From a virus: a DNA stretch of 64,000 nt. The stretch's first letter is position 1. Every line of letters starts with the position of its first letter. The DNA is taken from IMG/VR virus record IMGVR_UViG_3300047321_000170, positions 18,937-82,936 of that record. One strand, 5' to 3'. Under the pieces are notes generated by a model. It did not search any database. It was not told the DNA's origin and worked only from the letters and a program-made list of their open reading frames with translations. The translations under genes were made by a program, and so were the position numbers. Positions 49,119-56,848 of the stretch are shown piece after piece.

Positions 49119-49228
49119 TAGTCTTGATCCTGAGATTGGAGTTGGTACAGGAACGGCAGCGAGTCAAGCGACGAATCGAGTTCGCGCAAGTGCTCACCGA
49201 CCAGTTCGGCCAGTGTTTCAAAGCTCAT
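49118..49228 (-). CDS. Small 36-residue protein
   Basis: MSFETLAELVGEHLRELDSS, then acidic, ending QSQDQD. The TAA overlaps the next ATG by 1 base (TAATG). The leader has CACCACCACG and a GTGCAG dyad. Confidence 0.5.
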   Translation of the reverse strand: MSFETLAELVGEHLRELDSSLDSLPFLYQLQSQDQD

Positions 49229-49251
49229 GGGTTAGTTCGTGGTGGTGTTAA

Positions 49252-49265
49252 GTGCAGTGCTGCAC
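49252..49265. promoter_or_regulatory. GTGCAG-N2-CTGCAC dyad
   Basis: GTGCAGTGCTGCAC, 24 bases upstream of the 36-residue gene, next to CACCACCAC. Confidence 0.6.
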
Positions 49266-49268
49266 GTT

Positions 49269-49436
49269 TCAGGCGACGACGCCCAGAATGCTTTCCGGAT
49301 GCAGGAAACGACCGCCGCCGATGAAGACGATGCCGCTTCTCTCGCCAATGCGCACGATCACAGCAGTCTTCTCGACGCCATACGACATGTAGCGCACGGT
49401 CTGTCCTACCTTGTACTGGCTCGTCGCTCCGCTCAT
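49269..49436 (-). CDS. Small 55-residue protein
   Basis: MSGATSQYKVGQTVRYMSYG, then IVRIGERSGIVFIGGGRFLH, a small beta-rich barrel-like protein. ATG overlaps the previous stop as ATGA. Confidence 0.6.
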   Translation of the reverse strand: MSGATSQYKVGQTVRYMSYGVEKTAVIVRIGERSGIVFIGGGRFLHPESILGVVA

Positions 49437-49831
49437 GCTGCGATCTCCTGCGTCAACGCGTGGTGATACACGTCATGCAGGTAGGTCTTGATGTCGTTGC
49501 GGTTGCGGCCCGTGATCTTGATGACCGCGCCCCATTCGAGCGATGGCGTGACGATGACTTTGTGCTCGGTCCAGCCGTCATACATCCCCACGTCATTCAT
49601 GTGGTGGAAGTCGGCTTGAAAGACCAGCTTGTTGGATTTGCACTCGTGCGCCAGCAGCTTTGTGCCTGCGTCGATACCAGAGCCGCTAGGCAGCGGCTTG
49701 AGCATGGCGTCGAGGCGTTCTTCGTGCATGTCGATGCACGAACGCTGCGAGTCGTTAGCTGAAGGGGATTTACAACGCTCGATGGTGGCGAGCTGACGAG
49801 CAATCGCCTGATAAAGCGGTTGAGGTTTCAT
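49433..49831 (-). CDS. Unknown 132-residue protein
   Basis: MKPQPLYQAIARQLATIERC, then KLLAHECKSNKLVFQADFHH and DIKTYLHDVYHHALT. His-rich. No family recognised. The leader has a CCACCACCAC hairpin. Confidence 0.66.
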   Translation of the reverse strand: MKPQPLYQAIARQLATIERCKSPSANDSQRSCIDMHEERLDAMLKPLPSGSGIDAGTKLLAHECKSNKLVFQADFHHMNDVGMYDGWTEHKVIVTPSLEWGAVIKITGRNRNDIKTYLHDVYHHALTQEIAA

Positions 49832-49837
49832 TGCATG

Positions 49838-49853
49838 TTTCCGTGGTGGTGGA
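49838..49853 (-). promoter_or_regulatory. CCACCAC-loop hairpin, 4-bp stem
   Basis: TTCC and GGAA pair; the mRNA loop is ACCACCAC, 6 bases before the ATG at 49831. Confidence 0.5.
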
Positions 49854-49961
49854 AGTTTTGATCCTCCAGGAGCCTCTTGGCGGGGCTCCCGGCACTGCGG
49901 GTGCTACCTTGGTACTACTGACGGCCGGCCAGGGCCACCAACGGGCTGTATTCCAGCCCAA

Positions 49962-50438
49962 TCATCCCAACTGCTTGAGCAGGACCGTGCCAACGAGTCC
50001 TGCTACTGCTCCAATGCCTGCTACGAGACCGATGATCCGGTCCCAACGATCAGCGCTGCGCTGCTGCGGCATCGACAGATTCACGACGACGCTGAAGTCG
50101 CGCGTCGGTGTCGCTATCGCTATCGCTGTCGCGCGTCGCAGTCGCTGCGGCAGATATCGCTCGACCGTGAATTCCGCATGGCGTAGCGATTTGTGCAGCT
50201 CTGCACTTTCCGTCGCTGTCGCTGTCGCTTGTCGCAGTCGCTGCTCCAGGTTGGAGCGGGTTGGCGGTGCGGGGGTAGCGCCATACGCAACGACCATGTT
50301 CTGGATCGTGGTGTACTCGACCACAGCAGCGCGGTTAGCCAGCAGTACGGCGGGAGCTACCCGCAGATCGCTCGCTGCAACCAGGGTTGCGTTGTTCGAG
50401 TGGTGCAAGAATACAGGTTTACGGACGGCAGTTTTCAT
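49962..50438 (-). CDS. Unknown 158-residue protein with C-terminal membrane segment
   Basis: The first 25 residues are basic, the middle has Ala/Thr-rich repeats (ATATATESAELH and AIAIATPTRD, from GTCGCT-type repeats in DNA), and the C-terminus is hydrophobic (IIGLVAGIGAVAGLVGTVLL). It begins at the left edge of the candidate origin, with an AACTAT operator and CACCACCAC in its leader. Confidence 0.66.
   Translation of the reverse strand: MKTAVRKPVFLHHSNNATLVAASDLRVAPAVLLANRAAVVEYTTIQNMVVAYGATPAPPTRSNLEQRLRQATATATESAELHKSLRHAEFTVERYLPQRLRRATAIAIATPTRDFSVVVNLSMPQQRSADRWDRIIGLVAGIGAVAGLVGTVLLKQLG
50193..50206. promoter_or_regulatory. GTGCAG-N2-CTGCAC dyad
   Basis: GTGCAGCTCTGCAC, inside the 158-residue gene between the two repeat segments. 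Confidence 0.5.
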
Positions 50439-50813
50439 TTGTGGTGGTGAACTATCAGATAGTTGTGATGATTTCGCTCGCGGGCCAGCGCGGGGCTCAA
50501 AAACGGTGCAGGAATAGACTTTCCAAATCCTTTTTCTATAGTTAAATAAAACTATCTGATAGTTGGAGTCCTCACTCGTGGATCGATTTTTAAAGTCTAT
50601 TCAACCAACCTCTTCTCTTCTTGAATGGGGAATTGGAAGGAAGAAAAAGAAGAGAATAGGAAAAGCTAAGTGCTTGAAACGCAAAGCCAAAAGCTCCACA
50701 AACCACAACTATCTGATAGTTTGCGTTCGGCGCTCGATCCTACCCGTGGTCGGACTGGCCGCTCCGATTGGTATGCAAGTGGGCTCTCTGTGGAAGCGAT
50801 CTGTAATGTGGAG

Positions 50814-50822
50814 TTATCCACA
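50814..50822. promoter_or_regulatory. DnaA box
   Basis: TTATCCACA, a perfect match to the standard DnaA-binding sequence, between two AACTAT dyads. Confidence 0.65.
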
Positions 50823-50935
50823 GCTTTGAGGCCGGCCGGTTACGCCTTGGACCTTTTGCCCACTGGTGGAACAACGCTACCCCTCCACCGCCCATCCCGC
50901 ATTGCGCACATCACTAGCCGCTCAACTATCTGATA

Positions 50936-50949
50936 GTGCAGTTCTGCAC
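50936..50949. promoter_or_regulatory. GTGCAG dyad overlapping an AACTAT dyad
   Basis: GTGCAGTTCTGCAC shares its first three bases with the end of AACTATCTGATAGTG (50924-50938), so two regulators could compete here. Confidence 0.6.
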
Positions 50950-51010
50950 CTTGACATTTGCCAAGGAGCCGTATTCCGCAACACTAACTATCCGATAGTT
51001 GCGCCCACAA

Positions 51011-51445
51011 CTATCTGATAATTGGCGCGATGTGATCTCGCACGCGAGCGCCCCACGCTTCGGCCAATTGCCCCAGCGCATCCTTCACGCCGCTGCTCCT
51101 CCAACGCTCGGCGCGCTCCCGCTCCTGCTCCTGCTGCTCGGCTACACGAGCCCGCTTACGGGTCAGCTTGCGCTCCACATGCGAGCTATAGACGCGTGTC
51201 TCAGGAGCCGGAGCGGTAGCGGGCGCCCAGGGCTCATAGCGCGCCCACTGCGGTAGCTCGTCCAGTTCCATATCACCGTTCTCGACGCAGGCCCAGAGCA
51301 TCGCGATGGTGGCCAGGCGTTCCGCGCGCTCGCCGTGTTGCTGATCAAAGTCGAGCTGCACCGCATACGCCCGTTGCGCATCAACCCCTGCCGTGATGGC
51401 CTTCGTATAGTTGCTGATGGTTGGATCGAGATAACGCATGGTCAA
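51011..51445 (-). CDS. Unknown 144-residue protein beside the candidate origin
   Basis: MTMRYLDPTISNYTKAITAG, then a helical domain and a Lys/Arg/Glu-rich region (KLTRKRARVAEQQEQERERA). ATG 51439 is an alternative. It ends in the last AACTAT dyad, and a GTGCAG operator lies 12 bases upstream of its start. A DNA-related role near the origin is possible. Confidence 0.67.
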   Translation of the reverse strand: MTMRYLDPTISNYTKAITAGVDAQRAYAVQLDFDQQHGERAERLATIAMLWACVENGDMELDELPQWARYEPWAPATAPAPETRVYSSHVERKLTRKRARVAEQQEQERERAERWRSSGVKDALGQLAEAWGARVRDHIAPIIR

Positions 51446-51457
51446 TCTCCTGAAAAG

Positions 51458-51471
51458 GTGCAGAACTGCAC
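51458..51471. promoter_or_regulatory. GTGCAG-N2-CTGCAC dyad
   Basis: GTGCAGAACTGCAC, 12 bases before the start of the 144-residue gene. Confidence 0.65.
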
Positions 51472-51666
51472 TTTGTCCGGTATCAAGTCGGCGCGGCCTA
51501 TAGGAGACCTGAATTACGCCACGTCAACCGCTGCGCTCGAACGCTACAGCGGCACAATCAGGCGTTCTCGCTTGACGGTGCGGACGACTCACAATCCGCA
51601 CGAGCAAACGCGCCCCTTATACATACAGCACAGCACGACCGGCCTCTCAGCCAGTCGCGTTTGCCG

Positions 51667-52368
51667 TTACGCTGCGGTCAGTGCGGGGAACGCCGCCAGT
51701 TCCGCCAGTTCCGCCAGCATGGCGCGGGCGTACTCTTTGCGCTGTGCTTCGGACATGTTCGCCAACACTTGACGCGTCAGTGTCACGAAGTCGCCCACTG
51801 TATCGATGCTTGCGCGCACCGATTCAACCGGCGCCCCCGTTTCGTCAAGCGCTTTCTGGGGCGCGGGCGATTCAACCGGGCCAGCATCTTTAGGCGTCTT
51901 TTCTTTCGGCTTTTTCTCGCTAGTCGGTTTGCTGAAACCGAATTCAGCGAAGAGTGCGTCCGTGCTGTGGCATTGCAGGCTAAAGAGCCATGCCTTAACG
52001 ATCGCGGCCGCGTCTTTATCGTCCGCTGCGTTCAACACTTCCACGACTTGCAACCCCTTGGTTGCCGCTTGCTTGCAAATGCCTACGGCTTTTTCGACAT
52101 AACGCTTAGCGGTGCCCATGCATGCATCCGCCAGTGTTGCGCGCGCCACTTCGTCCAGTGCGTCCCATGCTTTTGCGCCCTGACGTTGCGCCGCCAGTTC
52201 AAACGCGACGGGGCGCGTATTGTTCGTGGCAAAACCGCGTTCTGCGAACGAACCTTGACGCAGATAGACCGCGACCAATGCAGAGTAAGCGCCGCCTACA
52301 ACCGACTTTTCCGCCGTGACAATTGCTTTAACGGCAAACTTGATTTGTTCGATAGTCGGAACGTTCAT
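51667..52368 (-). CDS. Unknown 233-residue protein under two GTGCAG operators
   Basis: MNVPTIEQIKFAVKAIVTAE, then a helical domain to about 120, a Lys/Pro-rich linker (SEKKPKEKTPKDAGPVESP) and a helical C-terminus (AELAELAAF, from four TTCCGCCAG-type DNA repeats). Two GTGCAG dyads and a palindrome lie upstream, so it may be an autoregulated phage regulator or a major early protein. No family is recognised. Confidence 0.7.
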   Translation of the reverse strand: MNVPTIEQIKFAVKAIVTAEKSVVGGAYSALVAVYLRQGSFAERGFATNNTRPVAFELAAQRQGAKAWDALDEVARATLADACMGTAKRYVEKAVGICKQAATKGLQVVEVLNAADDKDAAAIVKAWLFSLQCHSTDALFAEFGFSKPTSEKKPKEKTPKDAGPVESPAPQKALDETGAPVESVRASIDTVGDFVTLTRQVLANMSEAQRKEYARAMLAELAELAAFPALTAA

Positions 52369-52384
52369 TGTAGAAACTCCAGTG

Positions 52385-52396
52385 ATAAGCGCTTAT
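52385..52396. promoter_or_regulatory. Palindrome ATAAGCGCTTAT
   Basis: A perfect 12-base palindrome 17 bases before the 233-residue gene; possible third operator type. Confidence 0.5.
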
Positions 52397-52423
52397 GTGT
52401 GCGCTGATTAGCCAGTATGTAAA

Positions 52424-52437
52424 GTGCAGTTCTGCAC
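52424..52437. promoter_or_regulatory. GTGCAG-N2-CTGCAC dyad
   Basis: AAGTGCAGTTCTGCACTT, the best extended version of this dyad family. Confidence 0.65.
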
Positions 52438-52460
52438 TTTTCTTTTTCCCCTTGCTAAAA

Positions 52461-52475
52461 GTGCAGACGCTGCAC
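52461..52475. promoter_or_regulatory. GTGCAG-N3-CTGCAC dyad
   Basis: GTGCAGACGCTGCAC, 24 bases from the preceding dyad, flanked by AAAA and TTTT. Confidence 0.65.
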
Positions 52476-52509
52476 TTTTGCGCGGGCTATGGGCGCATGC
52501 ACCCATAGC

Positions 52510-52531
52510 GGGCGTGGTGGTGGACACGCCC
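52510..52531 (-). promoter_or_regulatory. CCACCAC-loop hairpin
   Basis: GGGCGTG and CACGCCC form a perfect 7-bp stem; the mRNA loop is UCCACCAC. It is 142 bases before the 233-residue gene. Confidence 0.72.
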
Positions 52532-52697
52532 TGCTTCGCTCTCCCTTGCGGGATTAGTAACACTATACCTAGATATTATTAGAGGGGGAAGCGAGAAGAA
52601 TCCGATTACCCGAAAACCAGTCATTTTAAAATTTCCGATTTTCTTATATAGGTATAGTATTATCAAAATTCACCGCCACAGCCCCATCCCCTGCCCT

Positions 52698-53261
52698 ATG
52701 TCCCAAGATAAATTCACCCGAGACCAATTCACCGTCGAGCTTGCGAGAGAGTGGTTTGCCTACGATGCTGAAGCCGGCGTAGTAATCAGGATCAAGAATC
52801 CTAAGAAGGGTCCGCAGACGGCCGGCACGCGAGCCGGAGCGCCTCATAAAGCGAGTGGCATGCGCCAGGTCATCTTTCGTGGCGTGAGCGTCTATGAGCA
52901 GCAGCTCGTCTGGGCGCTATGCAAGGGAGCGTGGCCGACATCCAAGCTCAGGTTCAAAGACGGCGACCCTCTCAACTGTCGAATTGAGAACTTGTGTGGG
53001 GCAACGAATACAGCAGATGATTACAAGGCGTTACAGTCCAAGACTGTCAGGGAATCCTTACCCCTCTCTGGCGTAATTCCTACCTCAAGTGGGAAGTTCA
53101 AGGCTCAAATTTTCCGAGAGCGGATGATCTATCTAGGCACGTTCGATACTCCTGAGAGTGCAAGTGCGGCATACCTGACAGCCAAGTCAGTCCTTCATGA
53201 TCCGCTTAATAGAGGGAAATCGACAGTTGAGCTACTTGAGGGACTACCAAAACTGGGTTAA
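52698..53261 (+). CDS. HNH/AP2-type endonuclease with degenerate HNH motif
   Basis: 187 residues. The HNH_3-like part is YEQQLVWALCKGAWPTSKLR then DGDPLNCRIENL; the usual His residues of HRLVW and DHINGD are absent (EQQLVW, RFKDGD). The C-terminal AP2 DNA-binding domain is GKFKAQIFRERMIYLGTFDT. It is isolated on the plus strand amid minus-strand genes, is less GC-rich, and is probably a homing-type mobile gene, perhaps inactive. Confidence 0.78.
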   Translation: MSQDKFTRDQFTVELAREWFAYDAEAGVVIRIKNPKKGPQTAGTRAGAPHKASGMRQVIFRGVSVYEQQLVWALCKGAWPTSKLRFKDGDPLNCRIENLCGATNTADDYKALQSKTVRESLPLSGVIPTSSGKFKAQIFRERMIYLGTFDTPESASAAYLTAKSVLHDPLNRGKSTVELLEGLPKLG

Positions 53262-53609
53262 GGAAACCTTAAAGCCAAGTTTTGAGAGGTTGACTTTAGA
53301 GTTTGGTAGCTCCAACCCTTGCAAACGCACCTCAAGATGTTTATAGTTCCGTCTCAAGTGCTGCGTGATCTGTGGTGGTGAGCGCAGCAGCAGAGATGTC
53401 ATGTCTCTGTCACGACTGAGGGGTGGCCAGCTCCAAAGTCAACCGTCCTAGACGGTAGTTTTGATCCATTGTAGAAGCTCAAAAGCCCCACCGACTAGCT
53501 ATCGGCGGGGCTTTTCCTTTTTCAGCCTGAGAATCTAGGGCTGAACTCCAAGACTACTGTGTTTACATACAGCGTCAATACTTGTACTCCTTGTTGAACA
53601 CCTGCAGGT
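53262..53609. other. Non-coding region between HNH and primase genes
   Basis: No gene seen. Contains inverted repeats GGTTGACTTT (53289-53298) and AAAGTCAACC (53435-53444), a GCTGCG/CGCAGC hairpin holding CCACCAC on the minus strand (53360-53388), and a terminator at 53481-53515. Confidence 0.6.
53481..53515. terminator. Bidirectional terminator
   Basis: AAAAGCCCC-A-CCGA and TCGG-C-GGGGCTTTT pair with loop CTAGCTA; A and T runs flank it, so it can stop both the HNH transcript and the leftward primase transcript. Confidence 0.8.
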
Positions 53610-56129
53610 CTAGGCGGTGACGGGCTGCTCTCCAGAATGGTCCTTCGTCGTACTCGACGTACTCCCCGCTCCCACAAGTGTGAGGTTCTTGTACTCGACA
53701 GACTGGCCTCCCATCGGGGTTTGCTCGATCGTAAGTTTGAATCCGAACTCGGTAGCCAATTCCCTCATCTTTGCTCTGAACTGAGTCGATCCAACAGGCC
53801 GCGCAGATCCCGGCCCGACGCAGAAGGACCAATATGCCTGATAGAGCTTCGTTTCCGGTACGGATGTGGGGGTCGAAGTCTTCGACCCAGCGGACTCCTC
53901 TTGTTGGAGAGCGAGAATCCGCACTTTCCCGCTCTCCATGAGAAAAAAACGTACGCTGTTGTTCAGGTTCGCTACTTCACGCATGATCTGGGAGTGCGAA
54001 GTCGGGATCGTGAACTCGTTCGTGAGCTTCAGTCGTGACATCGCCTGCACTGCCCACGCAACGATGGCCTCACGCTCTTCAACCACGATGGCATCACCGA
54101 GATCCAGCCGACGCTCCGACGCTTTCACCGGACGGTTAAATTGGAGTACGAGCCATCTCCGATTGAACCCTTCCGATGTATCTTCCGTGCGCGGGTAGTG
54201 ATTCGACGCAAACCAATGCGTACAGATAGGGTTGAACCGGAAAATTTGCCCGCCCTTCATCTGTCCGGACATCTCAGCGCCGTCGATGATGTCCTTGAAC
54301 TTCTGGCCATCGACAGTCTTCTTCTCGCTCAGCTCACCAGCCACGTTGATGATCTTTTCGAACATTTGCGTCGGCAAAAACTTGTCGCTCCACTCGTTAG
54401 GAGGCACCGCGGAACGAGCTGTGTCTGGCACAAGCGCCTGTGCGATCTTCAACAGCTGTGATTTCCCTGACTTCGGAGCGCCTTGCAGCAAAATCGCACG
54501 TTGATAACGCGGTCCAAGACCGAAAAGCGTAACTGCCAAGGCTTCTTGGAGAGCCTGAATCTTGGCCTCGCAATCCTCGTCTTCACCCCAACTCTTCCTC
54601 AGAAAATCGAAAAACATCGTCGAATGACCAGCCGCTTCCGGCAAATAGCGGAACGGAAGCGTGTACGTCATGCCGTAACCCTGGTCATGCGGCAGCAATT
54701 TGAGGTCTTCCGTGAGAAAACCGTTCGCGAAGTTGACGCCCTTAACATCAATCGACTTAATTCCCTGTGTCATGAGCATTTTCATGACTTGAGAGACGCC
54801 GCGAATGTCGTTGAACTTCTTGCAGGCCGCGAGATGCCCATAATCAGAGCTGATCCGGGACATGATGTATTGGTCGTCCACCTTCTCCCAATGTGAACCG
54901 GCCCATTTCCACACGAACCCATTATGAGCGCGCACGGCATACAGCTGCTCCAGGTCTTTAATCACCGCGCGAGCGATCTCAGACTGGTCCTGGCCTTTGA
55001 TCTCGCCCATGCGCAGCTCTTTGATACGCGCTTTTAGGCTGGAAACACGAATTCCCATGCCAGCAGTCTGCGCGATGAACTCAAGCAGCCGGTCCTCTTC
55101 CAGCTTATTCAAAGTCGATGTGGTCGCAACCTTTTGCAACGCCTTGTCGACCGATGTTGCTCGACCCGGTGACTCCTTCGGATAGCGCTCAAACTCGTCA
55201 ATCAGGAACTGTTTCAAGTCCTCGAACGACCACTCCTCCTGCTCCTTCGTGATCTCAAGCCCCCACGACTCCTTCTCGGCGTCCGTCATGCCCTCGTCCC
55301 AGCCGGTCGGCAGCACCTTCTGCTTCTCGAACACGTCTCGCTGGAGGAACTTCAGCATGTTGCGGATGTGCTTATCCACATCGATAGGGTCGCCCGCGAC
55401 GTTCTCCACGAAGTCAGCTGCGTACGCCTGAAGCATGCCGATGGCTTCCTTCAATGTGCGATCGCCGCGGATCACCGCGTAAGCGAACAGTCCTGCGCGC
55501 TCAGTCAGGCTCGTGTCGCGCGAGCCCGCCGAAGCATAGTCCACCACGCGCGTCCAACCAGAGTGCGACAGCTCGACGCCGGCCTCGGTGAGCGCGGCGC
55601 GCAGCAGAACCTCGATGTTCTCGTCGAGCGGCTGGAGATTCTTGTGAACGTCAACCAGGTCGCAGTTAGCCTGGTACGGCAGCTGCGTGTCCGGATGGAT
55701 CGACGGCGGCAGCACCGACTGCGTGCGAGCCGACAGCATTTCGCAGATCGTCTGCCCGCTGGTGTTCTTGATCCGGAAGGTCTTCAGGCCCGAGTAGCGA
55801 TACGCGAGCATGACGCCCTTCTTGCCGATGCGGCGCCAAGGAGAAACCGGCAACAGCTGCTCGATCACGTTCATCAACCGCACGTCTTCCGTGTCGATGT
55901 CCATCATCACGATGCCCGACTGCGGGCCGAGCACGATGCCGATGTTCGAGTCGCGGCACTGCTCAATCCAGCTGGCCTGTTGCTCAGGCTCGACCGGATG
56001 ATCGAAGTAACGCGACCAGTCGTTCGGGATAGGCTTCTTTTCGCGCGGGTACAGCGGAATCACTGGCAGGCCGGCCGCGTAGTAGCGCGGCGCGGTCTCA
56101 GCGAAGATGGGGAGGCGTTCGATCTTCAT
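53610..56129 (-). CDS. Primase-polymerase/SF3-like helicase
   Basis: 839 residues. The N-terminal prim-pol domain has YYAAGLPVIPLYPREKKPI, IGIVLGPQSGIVMMDIDTED (catalytic acidic residues) and PSIHPDTQLPYQ. The C-terminal helicase half has Walker A GAPKSGKS near 551, FLPTQMFEKIINVAGELSE and FNRRWLVLQFNRP. It primes and unwinds for the phage polymerase and is the only clear replicative helicase seen. The leader is CCCCACCACAGAAGAGACC. Confidence 0.88.
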   Translation of the reverse strand: MKIERLPIFAETAPRYYAAGLPVIPLYPREKKPIPNDWSRYFDHPVEPEQQASWIEQCRDSNIGIVLGPQSGIVMMDIDTEDVRLMNVIEQLLPVSPWRRIGKKGVMLAYRYSGLKTFRIKNTSGQTICEMLSARTQSVLPPSIHPDTQLPYQANCDLVDVHKNLQPLDENIEVLLRAALTEAGVELSHSGWTRVVDYASAGSRDTSLTERAGLFAYAVIRGDRTLKEAIGMLQAYAADFVENVAGDPIDVDKHIRNMLKFLQRDVFEKQKVLPTGWDEGMTDAEKESWGLEITKEQEEWSFEDLKQFLIDEFERYPKESPGRATSVDKALQKVATTSTLNKLEEDRLLEFIAQTAGMGIRVSSLKARIKELRMGEIKGQDQSEIARAVIKDLEQLYAVRAHNGFVWKWAGSHWEKVDDQYIMSRISSDYGHLAACKKFNDIRGVSQVMKMLMTQGIKSIDVKGVNFANGFLTEDLKLLPHDQGYGMTYTLPFRYLPEAAGHSTMFFDFLRKSWGEDEDCEAKIQALQEALAVTLFGLGPRYQRAILLQGAPKSGKSQLLKIAQALVPDTARSAVPPNEWSDKFLPTQMFEKIINVAGELSEKKTVDGQKFKDIIDGAEMSGQMKGGQIFRFNPICTHWFASNHYPRTEDTSEGFNRRWLVLQFNRPVKASERRLDLGDAIVVEEREAIVAWAVQAMSRLKLTNEFTIPTSHSQIMREVANLNNSVRFFLMESGKVRILALQQEESAGSKTSTPTSVPETKLYQAYWSFCVGPGSARPVGSTQFRAKMRELATEFGFKLTIEQTPMGGQSVEYKNLTLVGAGSTSSTTKDHSGEQPVTA

Positions 56130-56683
56130 ACGGTCTCTTCTGTGGTGGGGTCAGTCGCGCCATCGTCAGCTGCTGCTGAACGGGCCAGGACGCTCCTGAG
56201 TCGATCCATAACGTCCGTACGCTGGTCAGGCGACAGGACTTCTTCCATGATCGTGAGCACGGTGTCCTGGAAGTCTTTGATCTGCTTGACTCCCAGCGCG
56301 CGCTCGCGAGCATTCACAAGACGTTCGAGCAAACTGGTCGCGGTGCGGAAATAGGCCATCCGCTCCGTTTGATCCGACTGCCCGATGGTCTTGCCGTAGG
56401 CTTTCAGCTCCGTGAAGACTGAGTGCAAGTCTCCAGCGAGCGTGCTGTCAATTTCATCCTCCGATACGGGGGCTGAGACAGGCGGTTTCTCGGTTGACTC
56501 TTCTTTTTCCTCCCTTGATCCGTTGCCGAACGCGATAGCACGGTCAATGATGTTCTTGAACTGTGCGTCATAGGGACAATCAGGACTACGGAGGTACAGG
56601 ACATCCTCACTGGCCAGAGTGAGAATCGTCTTGACAGCCCACGTAGCGTGGTCCGTCAGATCGGGATAGTGGTAGTCGCTCAT
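56126..56683 (-). CDS. Possible terminase small subunit or replication-associated protein
   Basis: 185 residues from ATG 56683. MSDYHYPDLTDHATWAVKTI, then TATSLLERLVNARERALGVK and VLTIMEEVLSPDQRTDVMDR, a helical pattern that resembles some small terminase subunits. It overlaps the primase ATG and is divergent from TerL. The assignment is weak; a primase accessory role is equally plausible. Confidence 0.5.
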   Translation of the reverse strand: MSDYHYPDLTDHATWAVKTILTLASEDVLYLRSPDCPYDAQFKNIIDRAIAFGNGSREEKEESTEKPPVSAPVSEDEIDSTLAGDLHSVFTELKAYGKTIGQSDQTERMAYFRTATSLLERLVNARERALGVKQIKDFQDTVLTIMEEVLSPDQRTDVMDRLRSVLARSAAADDGATDPTTEETV

Positions 56684-56803
56684 GGGTTCTCTCGTCGGGA
56701 GGGGCAAGAATATGCGCTTCCGCACAGAAGGAAAATGAAAATCAGCGCGACTATCAGATAAAAACCGAGAACTATCGTCTGCTTACGCACATACATTTTT
56801 TCT

Positions 56804-56832
56804 TTGTGTTGCGCCGACGCCTAACTGAGAAT
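56804..56832 (+). promoter_or_regulatory. Late promoter before the terminase
   Basis: TTGTGT (56804-56809), 17-base spacer, GAGAAT (56827-56832). It shares TCTTTGTGTTG with the lysis promoter. A CCTG/CAGG hairpin with loop CTAAA follows at the expected transcript start. Confidence 0.62.
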
Positions 56833-56848
56833 AGCGCCTGCTAAACAG

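Larger units (their letters stand above)
50450..51023. other. Candidate replication origin and operator cluster
   Basis: No credible gene lies in 50439-51010. It holds six dyads of AACTATCNGATAGTT type at 50450, 50550, 50707, 50924, 50986 and 51009, a GTGCAG dyad overlapping the fourth, and DnaA box TTATCCACA at 50814-50822. Bases about 50515-50700 are much richer in A and T than the rest. Repeated dyads, a DnaA box and an AT-rich tract resemble an iteron-type origin. The same dyads elsewhere in the genome also allow a repressor-binding cluster. Confidence 0.6.
52369..52697. other. Divergent control region between the 233-residue gene and the HNH gene
   Basis: No gene seen. It holds palindrome ATAAGCGCTTAT (52385-52396), GTGCAG dyads at 52424 and 52461, a 7-bp CCACCAC-loop hairpin (52510-52531), and an AT-rich part with inverted ACTATACCT (52562-52570) and AGGTATAGT (52650-52658) likely to carry divergent promoter elements. 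Confidence 0.6.

Noticed and set aside
50563-50829. 88-residue plus-strand frame in the candidate origin
   Set aside because: No family, atypical composition, crosses an operator and the DnaA box, and has no ribosome site.
53575-53832. 85-residue minus-strand frame at the primase end
   Set aside because: Overlaps the primase C-terminus in another frame with no motif; the primase frame is supported by domains.
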